Part shown: positions 53,019 to 61,343 of the stretch, piece after piece
How positions within the stretch are numbered: the first letter of the stretch is position 1
How the letters are laid out: each line of letters opens with the position of its first letter
NCBI GenBank assembly: GCA_965284365.1
Contig: OZ260079.1
Span: forward strand, 1,674,001 to 1,738,000
Reading direction: 5' to 3'
Origin: Phragmitibacter sp965284365
Lineage (GTDB): Bacteria; Verrucomicrobiota; Verrucomicrobiia; Verrucomicrobiales; Verrucomicrobiaceae
DNA: 64,000 nucleotides
Notes under the pieces: generated by a model
Databases searched by the model: none
Told to the model about the DNA's origin: nothing
The model's input: the letters and a program-made list of their open reading frames with translations, nothing else
Made by a program: the position numbers and the translations under genes

Positions 53019-54398
53019 TTAATCTTCAGGCAATGGTTTGTCCTTCGTCTCCGGCGCGAAAGGAAGCACCAGAATGCCCACGATGAAGATGGAGCACATC
53101 ACCATTGCGGAGTAGCGCGCAGGCAGCGGCGAGTCATAGGCACCAAACACCTCTTTCGTGAGGATAAAGGAATAAAGACTACCCGCTGCCGCAGCGAACC
53201 GGCCCAGATTGTAGCAGAAGGACGTGCCAGTGCTGCGCAGGCGGCTCGGGAAGAGCTCAGGCAGGTAAATCGCGAAGCCTGCGAACAGACCCAACTGAGC
53301 CGCGCCCATGAGAGGCATCATCCAATAGGCATCCCAAGGAGAATTCATTTTCCAGTAAGCGAGGAAGGTGATGATGAGGGCCGACAGGTAACCCAGGAAA
53401 AAGGTGATCTTCCGCCCGAATTTTCCGGCCATAATAGTAAACAAGGTCATCCCCGTAGCTGCCCCCAACATGTTGAGAAGATACGCAATCGTCTTCGCAA
53501 ACTCCGTTTCAGCCTTCACTTTTTCAGGCGCGACGTTGGCTTCGAAGTAGGTCTTGAAGACCGCGCTCTGCAGATCCACCGCATATTCCCCGATCGCCCA
53601 GAGTCCAACCACCCCGGTCGAGGAAAGGATCGCACCCACAATCAGATTTTTCCGCCAGCGGGCGTCCTTGATAAGGCTCATGTAAGGAGACAAAAGGCCG
53701 CCCTTGGGCAGCCTGCCTTCTTCCTTCAGGCGCAGCCAAGTCTCTGGCTCCTTCAGATGCTTGCGGGTGAAGATCAGCATCAGTGCCGGAAACGCGCCGA
53801 TGAGGAACATCCAGCGCCATCCGGAACCGCTCTCAATCGTCCCGTTTTGCTCCAGGGCATCAATGCCCATTTTGGCAAAGCCTGCTGTCACGTTTCCGAT
53901 CGTGGATAGGATCTGTAGCAGACCCAAGCACTGCACGCGGGCACCCGAGGGCACCGTTTCAGCAATGAGCGCAACTGCCAGGCCGAACACGCCGCCCACA
54001 CCAATGCCGGTCAAAAACCGGGCGATGGTAAAATCGATTTTGTTGTGGCTGAAGAAGCTGAAGCCGGTGAAGAAAGAGTAAATCAGCACGGTGATAGTCA
54101 GCATCTTAGCGCGACCGTACTTGTCTCCCAGCGATCCGAAAATTAAACCACCGATACCCCAACCCACCAGAAACCATGCGGTAACGACCTTGCTGAACGA
54201 TTGCACTTCGGTGTGTCCCGCTGGCAAATCGAGCAGGTCGGACAGGGCAGGAACGCGCGCCAGCGAAAACAACCGCTGATCCAAACAATCGAAGAACCAC
54301 GCGGCCGAGGCAACAATAAGAACAAACCAGTGATAACCAGTCAACAGTTTCCACCAAGGCGTACCGGGGTTCGTGGGTAGGGTCGTGCTCGAACTCAT
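53019..54398 (-). CDS. MFS transporter (metabolite:H+ symporter type)
   Basis: 459 aa, 12 predicted membrane spans. The loop 2-3 motif GSLGDKYGRAKML is typical of the major facilitator superfamily, and ARFLTGIGVGGVFGLAVALI with the Glu/Arg-rich AETVPSGAR matches the aromatic-acid/sugar-acid symporter groups. Charged residues in the first span (DCLDQRLF) suggest proton coupling. Substrate not readable. Divergent from the PfkB kinase gene, with which it shares a promoter region of about 80 bp. Confidence 0.88.
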   Translation of the reverse strand: MSSSTTLPTNPGTPWWKLLTGYHWFVLIVASAAWFFDCLDQRLFSLARVPALSDLLDLPAGHTEVQSFSKVVTAWFLVGWGIGGLIFGSLGDKYGRAKMLTITVLIYSFFTGFSFFSHNKIDFTIARFLTGIGVGGVFGLAVALIAETVPSGARVQCLGLLQILSTIGNVTAGFAKMGIDALEQNGTIESGSGWRWMFLIGAFPALMLIFTRKHLKEPETWLRLKEEGRLPKGGLLSPYMSLIKDARWRKNLIVGAILSSTGVVGLWAIGEYAVDLQSAVFKTYFEANVAPEKVKAETEFAKTIAYLLNMLGAATGMTLFTIMAGKFGRKITFFLGYLSALIITFLAYWKMNSPWDAYWMMPLMGAAQLGLFAGFAIYLPELFPSRLRSTGTSFCYNLGRFAAAAGSLYSFILTKEVFGAYDSPLPARYSAMVMCSIFIVGILVLPFAPETKDKPLPED

Positions 54399-54480
54399 GG
54401 GCGCCGAGTCTGGCGTTTATCATCAAGACTGACAAGGCGAAGTTTCTGGCCACCCGCATTGTTTGGCGTTATGCGGCAGG

Positions 54481-55413
54481 GTGCAAAATCCATACGAAGG
54501 CAAACCCGTCGTCGGCATCGGCGCGGCTACATGGGACGATCTATGGATCCTCGATATCCTACCCTATGGCGAGGGCGTAGCTCAGGCTAAAGCGAATGCT
54601 CAAAGCGGCGGCGGGCCCGTGGCCACGGCCCTGTGTGTTCTCAGCCTGATGGGCCGACAAACGATTCTCTTCGACTCACAAGGCGACGACCCGTTTGCTT
54701 CCCGAATCCTTGCGGATTTGAAAGACCGGAAAGTGGATACCTCCCGTATTCGCATCAATAAGGACCACAACTCGTCCCATGCGATGATCGTGGTGCGTCG
54801 GCAGGACGGCGCCCGGAATATCTCCTTCCTTCCCGCGAGCGGCCCTGAGCTGACCGTGGAGGATCTGGATGAATCTGTCATTCGCAACGCTGCCCTGCTG
54901 CACATCAATGGCCGCCACGAAAAAGCCGCGCGCCAGGCAGTCAAGTGGGCCAAAGAGTCCGGCGTGCCGGTGTCCTTTGATGGCGGCGCGGGCCGCTGGC
55001 GCGAGTCGTTGCGCGACCTTGTCCTGGCCAGCGACATCCGCATTGTGGCGTGGGACTTTGCCAAGCATTTCGCCAACAGCATTCGCCGTGGCAAGGTCGA
55101 AAAGCTCATGCGGGAGGGCGAACCCAAGCTGGTGGCCATCACGCGAGGCAAGAACGGCAGTGATTTCTGGACTCCGAAGGCCACCTACCATCAGCCAGCC
55201 ATTCCTTCCGAAACAGTCCTGGACACAACGGGTTGCGGGGACGTCTTCCACGGCGCAGTGCTGCATGGCTGGCTCGCAGGCTGGCGCACCAGGGAGTCCG
55301 CCGCCTTTGCCGCGGCATTCGCCAGCAAGACGGCGGAAGTCGTGGGGGGCCGGGCCGCCCTTACTCCTGCCATTGCCGCCGAATGCGCTCGATCCGCACA
55401 GCTTTCCCCGTAG
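54481..55413 (+). CDS. PfkB-family carbohydrate kinase
   Basis: 310 aa from the GTG at 54481; a TTG at 54463 is less likely. The N-terminus VVGIGAATWDDLWILDILP and the C-terminal signature DTTGCGDVFHGAVLHGWLAG with catalytic Asp place it in the ribokinase/PfkB family. The substrate is a sugar or nucleoside of unknown identity. The divergent MFS transporter may supply it. The last 53 bp overlap the convergent ymdB gene. Confidence 0.87.
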   Translation: MQNPYEGKPVVGIGAATWDDLWILDILPYGEGVAQAKANAQSGGGPVATALCVLSLMGRQTILFDSQGDDPFASRILADLKDRKVDTSRIRINKDHNSSHAMIVVRRQDGARNISFLPASGPELTVEDLDESVIRNAALLHINGRHEKAARQAVKWAKESGVPVSFDGGAGRWRESLRDLVLASDIRIVAWDFAKHFANSIRRGKVEKLMREGEPKLVAITRGKNGSDFWTPKATYHQPAIPSETVLDTTGCGDVFHGAVLHGWLAGWRTRESAAFAAAFASKTAEVVGGRAALTPAIAAECARSAQLSP

Positions 55414-56176
55414 CGGTATCCACATCCACGAGCGCGCCACAGATCATCACCGGGCCGTCCGCCACAATGTTCCGCGTGGGCATCAGGTGAATGAAGCGAT
55501 TTACGGAACTGTCGACCTCCATCCCGATGCAGGAATTGAGCGGACCGCACATGCCAGCATCGCAGAGGAAAGCAGTGCCCTCAGGGAGAATGCGCTCATC
55601 CGCCGTCTGCACGTGCGTGTGCGTGCCGACTACGGCGGAGACGCTGCCATCGAGATACCAGCCCATCGCGTATTTCTCGCTGGTCGTCTCACTGTGCATG
55701 TCCACAAAGATGACTTTTGTCTCCTCGCGCATCTTTTCCACGACGGCCGAAGCAACCGTAAAGGGGTTTTCCAAAATCATCTTCATGAAAGTGCGGCCCT
55801 GCACATTGAGCACGCCCACTTTTCCTTTTTTGGTCTCAAGGACCACCGCCCCCTGGCCTGGCGTCCCGTCGGGATAGTTCACCGGCCGTAGCAGTCGCGG
55901 TTCCTCGTCGAAGTAGGGCACGATCTCCTTTTGATCCCAGATGTGGTCACCCGTCGTGATGACCGCCGCACCCGCGCGCATGAGGCCAATCGCGATCTTG
56001 GGTGTGATCCCGCGCCCCCCCGCACTGTTTTCGCCATTCACGATGATGAAATCCACGCTCAGTTCCGCTTTCAGTACAGGAAGCTGCGAGTGGAGCGCCT
56101 TCCGCCCCGGTTCGCCCATGACGTCTCCCAGAAAGAGGATTCGCAAGACGTCTGCGGCCGGAGGATCGAGAGGCAT
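55361..56176 (-). CDS. ymdB: YmdB-family metallophosphoesterase
   Basis: 271 aa, the TIGR00282 family, related to 2',3'-cyclic nucleotide phosphodiesterase YmdB of Bacillus. Metal-binding motifs: FLGDVMGEPGRKAL, IVNGENSAGGRGIT, TTGDHIWDQKE, FVDMHSETTSEKYA, and VVGTHTHVQTADE with two His. The ending KAVRIERIRRQWQE is encoded across the 3' end of the PfkB gene, a 53-bp antiparallel overlap. It diverges from the amidase gene by 49 bp. Confidence 0.93.
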   Translation of the reverse strand: MPLDPPAADVLRILFLGDVMGEPGRKALHSQLPVLKAELSVDFIIVNGENSAGGRGITPKIAIGLMRAGAAVITTGDHIWDQKEIVPYFDEEPRLLRPVNYPDGTPGQGAVVLETKKGKVGVLNVQGRTFMKMILENPFTVASAVVEKMREETKVIFVDMHSETTSEKYAMGWYLDGSVSAVVGTHTHVQTADERILPEGTAFLCDAGMCGPLNSCIGMEVDSSVNRFIHLMPTRNIVADGPVMICGALVDVDTATGKAVRIERIRRQWQE

Positions 56177-56225
56177 CGGGCTATTTGCAGATGAATTCTT
56201 CCTGAATCAAGTCTAGGCTGACCGG

Positions 56226-57623
56226 ATGTGTGGCCGCCGAAAAACCCTTTTCATCGCCCTTCTCGCCGCAGGCGCACTGCACGGAGATCAAATTCGTGCC
56301 CAGCAGCCCGTTCCCACCGGGCCAGCTCCCGCAACTTTGGTGCCTTCTCAACCGGCCTCCGCGCCTGAATCGGTTGCCCCGCCTTCTCCACCGCCCCTGG
56401 AAACGCCTCTTCAGTCAAAGCTCGGTCCCTTGGCAGAAACGCCGGATTGGAAGCAGCTTGAGGCCTGTGCCGATATCCTGAGTCGGGAGGAGTTTGAGAC
56501 TGCCATTTCGAGCATCTACACCAATGGCAGCAATTTCCCGGTGCCGTGGCGCATCGACGACGAGGCAGTGACAGTTCAGACGAGCCCGGGCCAGGCGCCA
56601 CTCCGTGTCAAATTCCGGCAACCTGAAGAGGCTCGTGCCAAGGTATCCCGCTTCTGGCGCAGGCCGTCCGAGTTGCCTGTGCTCAAGGAAGGTGAGCCCG
56701 TGCTCAAAGGACTGCACATCGCCCTGGACCCGGGTCACATTGGCGGTGGCTTTGCTCAGATGGAAGAACGTTGGCTGAGCATGAAGCCAGGCGAAGCCAT
56801 CATGGAAGGGCAACTCGTGCTTTATGTGGCGAACCTCTTGAAGCCGCGCCTGGAAGCACTGGGCGCCCGTGTCAGCCTGGTGCGCGACCGGGAGGAACCT
56901 GTCACCAAAATGAGACTGGAAGATTTTCGGGAAGTTGCCCGCAAAATCTTGTTGGACTCCGGCATTACCAGCTTTCAGGACACGTATCAGAACCGCCTTG
57001 ATGAAGCCCGCATCCTCACACTTCAATGGCAGCAGGAAAAATTGTTCTATCGTGTAAGTGAGATCCAGGCCCGTGCCGTGCGGGTGAACAAGGAATTGCA
57101 TCCTGATTTGGTTCTTTGCCTGCATCTCAATGCCGAAGCCTGGGGCGATCCCATGAAACCAGCCTTTGTAGACAAGAATCATCTCCATCTGTTGATCAAC
57201 GGCTGTTATGGTCCTGACGAATTGCAGTATGAAGACGTGCGTTATGGCATGCTACGCCGTCTCTTTATGTCAACGGAGAGCGAGGAGCGTGGTCTGGCGG
57301 ATGTAGTCTCCCGCACCATGGCAGCGGCCACAGGGCTGCCACCCTATCAATACAACACCAGCAACGCCCGCCGCGTCTCTGCCAATCCCTATGTGTATGC
57401 GCGGAACCTCCTGGCCAACCGCCTGTATGAGTGCCCGGTGCTTTACTTCGAGCCTTATGTCATGAATCACGAGGAAACGTATAAACGTCTCCTGTTGGGG
57501 CATTACCTCGGCCGGACGCTGTTGGATGGAAAGCTCGTTTCCAGTCCGCTGGAAGACTATGTGCGCGGGGTGACGACCGGCCTCATCGCCTACTACGGTA
57601 AGGCCCGGCACGAACAGCCGTAA
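56226..57623 (+). CDS. N-acetylmuramoyl-L-alanine amidase (Amidase_3)
   Basis: 465 aa with an N-terminal signal (KTLFIALLAAGALHGDQIRA), a Pro/Ala-rich region, and a zinc amidase domain. LHIALDPGHIGGGF supplies the first zinc His. MKPGEAIMEGQLVLYVANLL supplies the Glu, and LVLCLHLNAEAWGD the second His. It cleaves the bond between MurNAc and the stem peptide, for example in daughter-cell separation. It precedes the epimerase gene by 19 bp and may be co-transcribed. Confidence 0.87.
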   Translation: MCGRRKTLFIALLAAGALHGDQIRAQQPVPTGPAPATLVPSQPASAPESVAPPSPPPLETPLQSKLGPLAETPDWKQLEACADILSREEFETAISSIYTNGSNFPVPWRIDDEAVTVQTSPGQAPLRVKFRQPEEARAKVSRFWRRPSELPVLKEGEPVLKGLHIALDPGHIGGGFAQMEERWLSMKPGEAIMEGQLVLYVANLLKPRLEALGARVSLVRDREEPVTKMRLEDFREVARKILLDSGITSFQDTYQNRLDEARILTLQWQQEKLFYRVSEIQARAVRVNKELHPDLVLCLHLNAEAWGDPMKPAFVDKNHLHLLINGCYGPDELQYEDVRYGMLRRLFMSTESEERGLADVVSRTMAAATGLPPYQYNTSNARRVSANPYVYARNLLANRLYECPVLYFEPYVMNHEETYKRLLLGHYLGRTLLDGKLVSSPLEDYVRGVTTGLIAYYGKARHEQP

Positions 57624-57642
57624 ACCCGCCATTGGCTTCTCT

Positions 57643-58548
57643 ATGATACTCATTATTGGCGCAGGCTTTGTCGGAGGGCGCGTCGCCTCACTTTTACATG
57701 AGGCCGGAACGCCCATCACGGCGGTTACCCATTCCGCTGAGTCTGCGGCCAAGCTCGCGGAAAAGGTTTCTTATCCAGTCCTCACTACGGATGTCGGCGA
57801 TGAGATATCCCTTGGGGCGCTCTCGGCGCAACTCGCCGCTCCGCCGACCCAGATCCTCCATTGCGCTTCCACCAGCCGTGGCGGCGTGGCTGCTTATCAG
57901 CGTGTCTTTGTGGAAGGTTGCCGGAATCTTTTGCAGACGTTCCCCTCCGCATCGCTTTTCTTCACCAGCAGCACCAGCGTTTACCCGCAGACCGATGGCA
58001 CTTGGGTGACAGAAGAAAGCAGTGCAGATCCCACCAGCGAATCGGGAAAACTTTTGCGGCAGGCCGAGGATGACGTGCTGAGCCACGGTGGCACCGTTGC
58101 CCGGCTCGCAGGGATCTACGGACCTGGCCGCGCCCACGTGCTGAAGTCGTTCCTCGAAGGTACGGCCGCGATTGAGCGCAACGAAGGCCAGGGCCGCTAC
58201 CTCAATCAAGTCCATGGCGATGACGCGGCGGCGGCGCTGGTTCATCTCATGACGGAGAAATTGCCAGGCATCTACAATGTCGGCGACGACCTCCCCATGA
58301 CGCAACGCGAGTGCTTCGAAGAATTGGCACACCGCTTCCAGAAGCCTCTGCCAGGCTTGGCCGAGCCCAATCCCGCCCGCAAACGTGCCTGGACGCACAA
58401 ACGTGTCAGCAATGCCAAGCTGCGCGAATCAGAGTTCACATTAACCTACTCGTCCTTCTTCGATGCCCTGGATGGAGATGCCGTACTCGTGCCATCCATC
58501 CTTGCACAAGTGGCCAATCCAGCGGATGCACCTAACCGTGAATCCTGA
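57643..58548 (+). CDS. NAD(P)-dependent epimerase/dehydratase-like protein
   Basis: 301 aa, Rossmann fold with the nucleotide-binding MILIIGAGFVGGRVASLLHE at the N-terminus and STSVYPQTDGTWVTEES near the middle, as in the YeeZ-like extended SDR group. The usual YxxxK is not clear, so catalysis is uncertain. Possibly a sugar-nucleotide or NAD-linked enzyme of unknown substrate. Its 3' end overlaps aroK by 23 bp, tying the two in one transcript. Confidence 0.8.
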   Translation: MILIIGAGFVGGRVASLLHEAGTPITAVTHSAESAAKLAEKVSYPVLTTDVGDEISLGALSAQLAAPPTQILHCASTSRGGVAAYQRVFVEGCRNLLQTFPSASLFFTSSTSVYPQTDGTWVTEESSADPTSESGKLLRQAEDDVLSHGGTVARLAGIYGPGRAHVLKSFLEGTAAIERNEGQGRYLNQVHGDDAAAALVHLMTEKLPGIYNVGDDLPMTQRECFEELAHRFQKPLPGLAEPNPARKRAWTHKRVSNAKLRESEFTLTYSSFFDALDGDAVLVPSILAQVANPADAPNRES

Positions 58549-59119
58549 GTCAGAGTCCGCCCATCCTTCACCTCGCGCCGATACCGTCGCGCGTGGCCGG
58601 AACATCGTGCTCATCGGTCTCATGGGCGCTGGCAAAACCACTGTCGGCAAAATCGCTGCGCATAGCCTTGGCTTTGGCTTCATCGATACGGATCAGATCA
58701 TCACCGATGCCGCAGGGAAGACCATTCCCCAGATCTTTGAAGCGGAAGGCGAAGCTGGCTTCCGCCACCGCGAGACCGAAGCCTTGCGGTCTCTCCTCGG
58801 TCACCACAGTCAGGTCATCGCCACGGGTGGCGGCATCGTCACAAAACCGGAGAACCTTCCTCTCCTGAAGCAGCTCGGCCTTGTCGCCTGGCTATACGCT
58901 GAGCCAAGCACCCTCCGCGATCGGACCTCTCACAATCACGACCGACCGCTCCTCCGGAATGACGATCCCGAAGGCACCTTGCGCAATCTCCTCACTGCCC
59001 GGCGTTCCCTCTATGAAGCTGCCTGCGATGTGAGCATCGCCACAGACGACCTTTCCCCGCAGGATGTCGCTTACGGTCTCACCGAAACGGCTCAGCACCA
59101 CTTTAGCCGTCTCCCCTAA
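58526..59119 (+). CDS. aroK: Shikimate kinase
   Basis: Phosphorylates shikimate with ATP on the way to chorismate; 197 aa from the ATG at 58526. Walker A is GLMGAGKTTVGK. Also present are the substrate-binding FIDTDQIITDAAG, RHRETEALRSLL and TGGGIV, and the lid RPLLRNDDPEGTLRNLL. Earlier starts would lie deeper within the epimerase gene. AroC, the last enzyme of the pathway, is at 19-20 kb. Confidence 0.93.
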   Translation: MHLTVNPESESAHPSPRADTVARGRNIVLIGLMGAGKTTVGKIAAHSLGFGFIDTDQIITDAAGKTIPQIFEAEGEAGFRHRETEALRSLLGHHSQVIATGGGIVTKPENLPLLKQLGLVAWLYAEPSTLRDRTSHNHDRPLLRNDDPEGTLRNLLTARRSLYEAACDVSIATDDLSPQDVAYGLTETAQHHFSRLP

Positions 59120-59247
59120 CCTGAGCTGGGCGCGGTGAGATGAGCCTTAGCGAGGTTCCGCCTACGTCGTATCCTAAACTTACCTCATTCAGGCCCAGCC
59201 ACCTATCGTTCGCTTGAGTTGACCCGTGCCCTCGCGTAGTCAATCGG

Positions 59248-60207
59248 ATGCCCACTGATCGCGCGCGGCACTTCGACCTTCTTCTCATCTCAGGCTTTGT
59301 CCTGGCCGTCCTGCTGGTAGGTGCCGTTCTGGCTCCCGTGCTATTCTTTGGCGCACAGTATTTCCTGGCCCATTGGCCGGATAACTTCGTCTCGCACGAA
59401 CTCGCGGGGAAAGAGTTTCCCAGCTATTTCAACCGCGCCGCCCTTCTCGCCGCGTTGGTCGGCATCTGGCCCTTGCTTAAAGCCCTGCGCATGGATCGCT
59501 CCGCCGTTTTTGGCACTGAACCCTGGCGGCAAGGCAAATGGAACCTGCTTCTCGGATTTGTCCTGGCCACGACATTCCTGCTGGCCATGGGATTCTCTTT
59601 TATGCAGTTGGGCGCCTACCGACTGAAACCAGACGCTGACTGGGCTTGGCTGGCGGAGCCCTTGGTCTCCGCCTTCACCGTTGGTTTCCTGGAGGAGTTC
59701 CTGTTCCGAGGCGCCGTGCTGGGTGTGTTGTGCCGATCCCTCGGCGCTCGTTCCGGACTCTGGTGGACCACCATCATCTTTGCCCTCGTACACTTCCTGA
59801 AGCCGCCCGCAGATGGCGCACTCGCCGTGGAGAATGTCGCCTGGTATAGCGGCTTCTGGGTTGTGGCACAGCTCTTCCGCGGCTTCGGCGAAGTGGAGCA
59901 TCTCCTGGAAGAATTCCTCACCCTCATGGCGGTCGGCTGGGTCTTGGCCAAGGTCCGCCTCTCCACCGGCGGTCTCTACGGCAGCATTGGCCTCCACGCC
60001 GGTTGGGTCTTCGGCTTGAAATATTTCAGCCACATCAAAAAGAACTCCGGCGCCCTCTCCCGTGGCGACTGGATTCCCTGGATCGGCGACAATCTCAAGA
60101 TCGGTCTTGTGCCCTTTGCCGTCGTCCTCCTCACCGGTTTCATCATGCTCTGGCTGGCTCGCCGAAACGGATCTGCAGAAAAAGCCATTGCCAGCACTCC
60201 AGCCTGA
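59248..60207 (+). CDS. CPBP-family intramembrane metalloprotease
   Basis: 319 aa with about eight membrane segments. The family motifs are present: EEFLFRGA (EExxxR) in the fifth/sixth span, FALVHFLKP (FxxxH), and GLHAGW (HxxxW/N). CPBP/Abi proteins (Rce1-like) cleave prenylated proteins in eukaryotes and handle bacteriocin immunity or signalling in bacteria. Substrate unknown. It ends 30 bp before tRNA-Leu. Confidence 0.85.
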   Translation: MPTDRARHFDLLLISGFVLAVLLVGAVLAPVLFFGAQYFLAHWPDNFVSHELAGKEFPSYFNRAALLAALVGIWPLLKALRMDRSAVFGTEPWRQGKWNLLLGFVLATTFLLAMGFSFMQLGAYRLKPDADWAWLAEPLVSAFTVGFLEEFLFRGAVLGVLCRSLGARSGLWWTTIIFALVHFLKPPADGALAVENVAWYSGFWVVAQLFRGFGEVEHLLEEFLTLMAVGWVLAKVRLSTGGLYGSIGLHAGWVFGLKYFSHIKKNSGALSRGDWIPWIGDNLKIGLVPFAVVLLTGFIMLWLARRNGSAEKAIASTPA

Positions 60208-60237
60208 CCCATTATTACCCTCCTCTCCACGAGCAAT

Positions 60238-60322
60238 GCCTGAGTGGCGGAATTGGTAGACGCGCTAGACTTAGGATCTAGTTGGGAAACCAGTGCAGGT
60301 TCGAGTCCTGTCTCAGGTACCA
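60238..60322 (+). tRNA. tRNA-Leu (anticodon TAG)
   Basis: Class II tRNA with acceptor stem GCCTGAG/CTCAGGT. The anticodon stem CTAGA/TCTAG encloses CTTAGGA, giving anticodon TAG. The T-loop is TTCGAGT, a long variable arm is present, and CCA is encoded. Remnants of a type I restriction gene begin within 100 bp of its 3' end. Confidence 0.96.
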
Positions 60323-60411
60323 CTCTTTGATTGTGAACGACTTACACGGTTGATTTTTGGCTCTTTTTCTAGCCGTCTCCATGTTTGCTTGGACACTTCT
60401 TGGGCGCACCT
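60323..60411. other. Spacer after tRNA-Leu
   Basis: Short segment (89 bp) between tRNA-Leu and the hsdR remnant with no gene. I could not find a second copy of the tRNA 3' end that would mark an integrase attachment site. Confidence 0.5.
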
Positions 60412-61026
60412 CTAGGCAACCGCGTGCGCTCTCACTTCTTCCAGCAGAGCGATTAACCCGTCAATCTGCACGGGTGTGAACACCGCATCAAGTCCCTGGG
60501 GACTGAGGTCTGTAAAGGCGAGCTGTAAAGAAGCTCTGCACTCATCACTCCATGGCCGTCAGATGATCAACAATGAGATTAACGAACTCGATCTGATTCG
60601 CGCCTAAATTCCGGCCAAAAAAGAAACCGGCGAACTCTAGCTTCGCTGCATTACGATCCAGCCCCACGAGAGACCTGACAAACAACCCAAGTCCATCATG
60701 GTCAGCCCTGGCCTTTTCCATTTTGCTCAGGCTGCCCCTAACCGTTTTCGCGAGCGTTCGTTCAAGTCGATCAAATCTGTCTGTGCGAGCGCCTCGTTCA
60801 TCCTTAATTTATGGATCGCCAAATCCCCCACGTACTCTCGAAGGAAATGCTGCGCTTTCGCTTTGAAACGTTCGAAGCTGTCTCTGGTAGCGAATCGCCC
60901 CAACTCTACAGGAGTATCCTCGCCAATCTGGTCTTCAAAGTTATTATAGTTGGGCTTCCGCTTCTGCATTTCGATCAACTTCATTAAGGGGCGCAAATTC
61001 CGCCTCATGGGTTGATCTAAGCTCAT
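60412..61026 (-). pseudogene. Frameshifted C-terminal remnant of a type I restriction HsdR subunit
   Basis: Three consecutive minus-strand segments in different frames together give the EcoEI_R_C region found at the end of HsdR proteins. From 61026: NNFEDQIGEDTPVEL, then DSFERFKAKAQHFLREYVGD, then IHKLRMNEALAQTDL. From about 60735: GLGLFVRSLVGLDRNAAKLE and NQIEFVNLIVDHLTAME. From about 60558: FTDLSPQGLDAVFTPVQIDG and LIALLEEVRAHAVA, ending at a stop at 60412. At least two frameshifts and two internal stops show it is dead. The N-terminal nuclease and motor parts are absent. Confidence 0.8.
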
Positions 61027-61343
61027 TAGGCCCAGGTGGCAAAAGCTGGACCCAATTCACCAATTTAAGCAATAATTTGATACAAGGAATACTCGAAACC
61101 CTGTCTAACATACCTGCTCGTGCCCGCGTCAATTTGCCGCAAATAGCAGCGCTCTTATTGAGATTAGAATGCCCTGCTATTTCCCCGGCGGCTCTGCCCC
61201 CCACCCCTTTCCCAATCTCTTCCTCCATCATGCAAAGTTCGAACTGCAGAGCAACAGAGAGAGCATCAATCTCAATGACAAACACCGGAGACACGAAAAA
61301 ATAGGTCCAAGCTGTCGATGACGGCAAAGAGATCAACTACCCC
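61027..61343. other. Unassigned sequence upstream of the sensor kinase
   Basis: 317 bp between the hsdR remnant and the histidine kinase gene. No reading frame here resembles a known protein. It may hold the kinase promoter and more degraded accessory DNA, but I see no clear motif. Confidence 0.5.

Noticed and set aside
60944..61336. 130-codon minus-strand frame upstream of the hsdR remnant
   Set aside because: It overlaps the hsdR segment in a different frame and its translation resembles nothing known.
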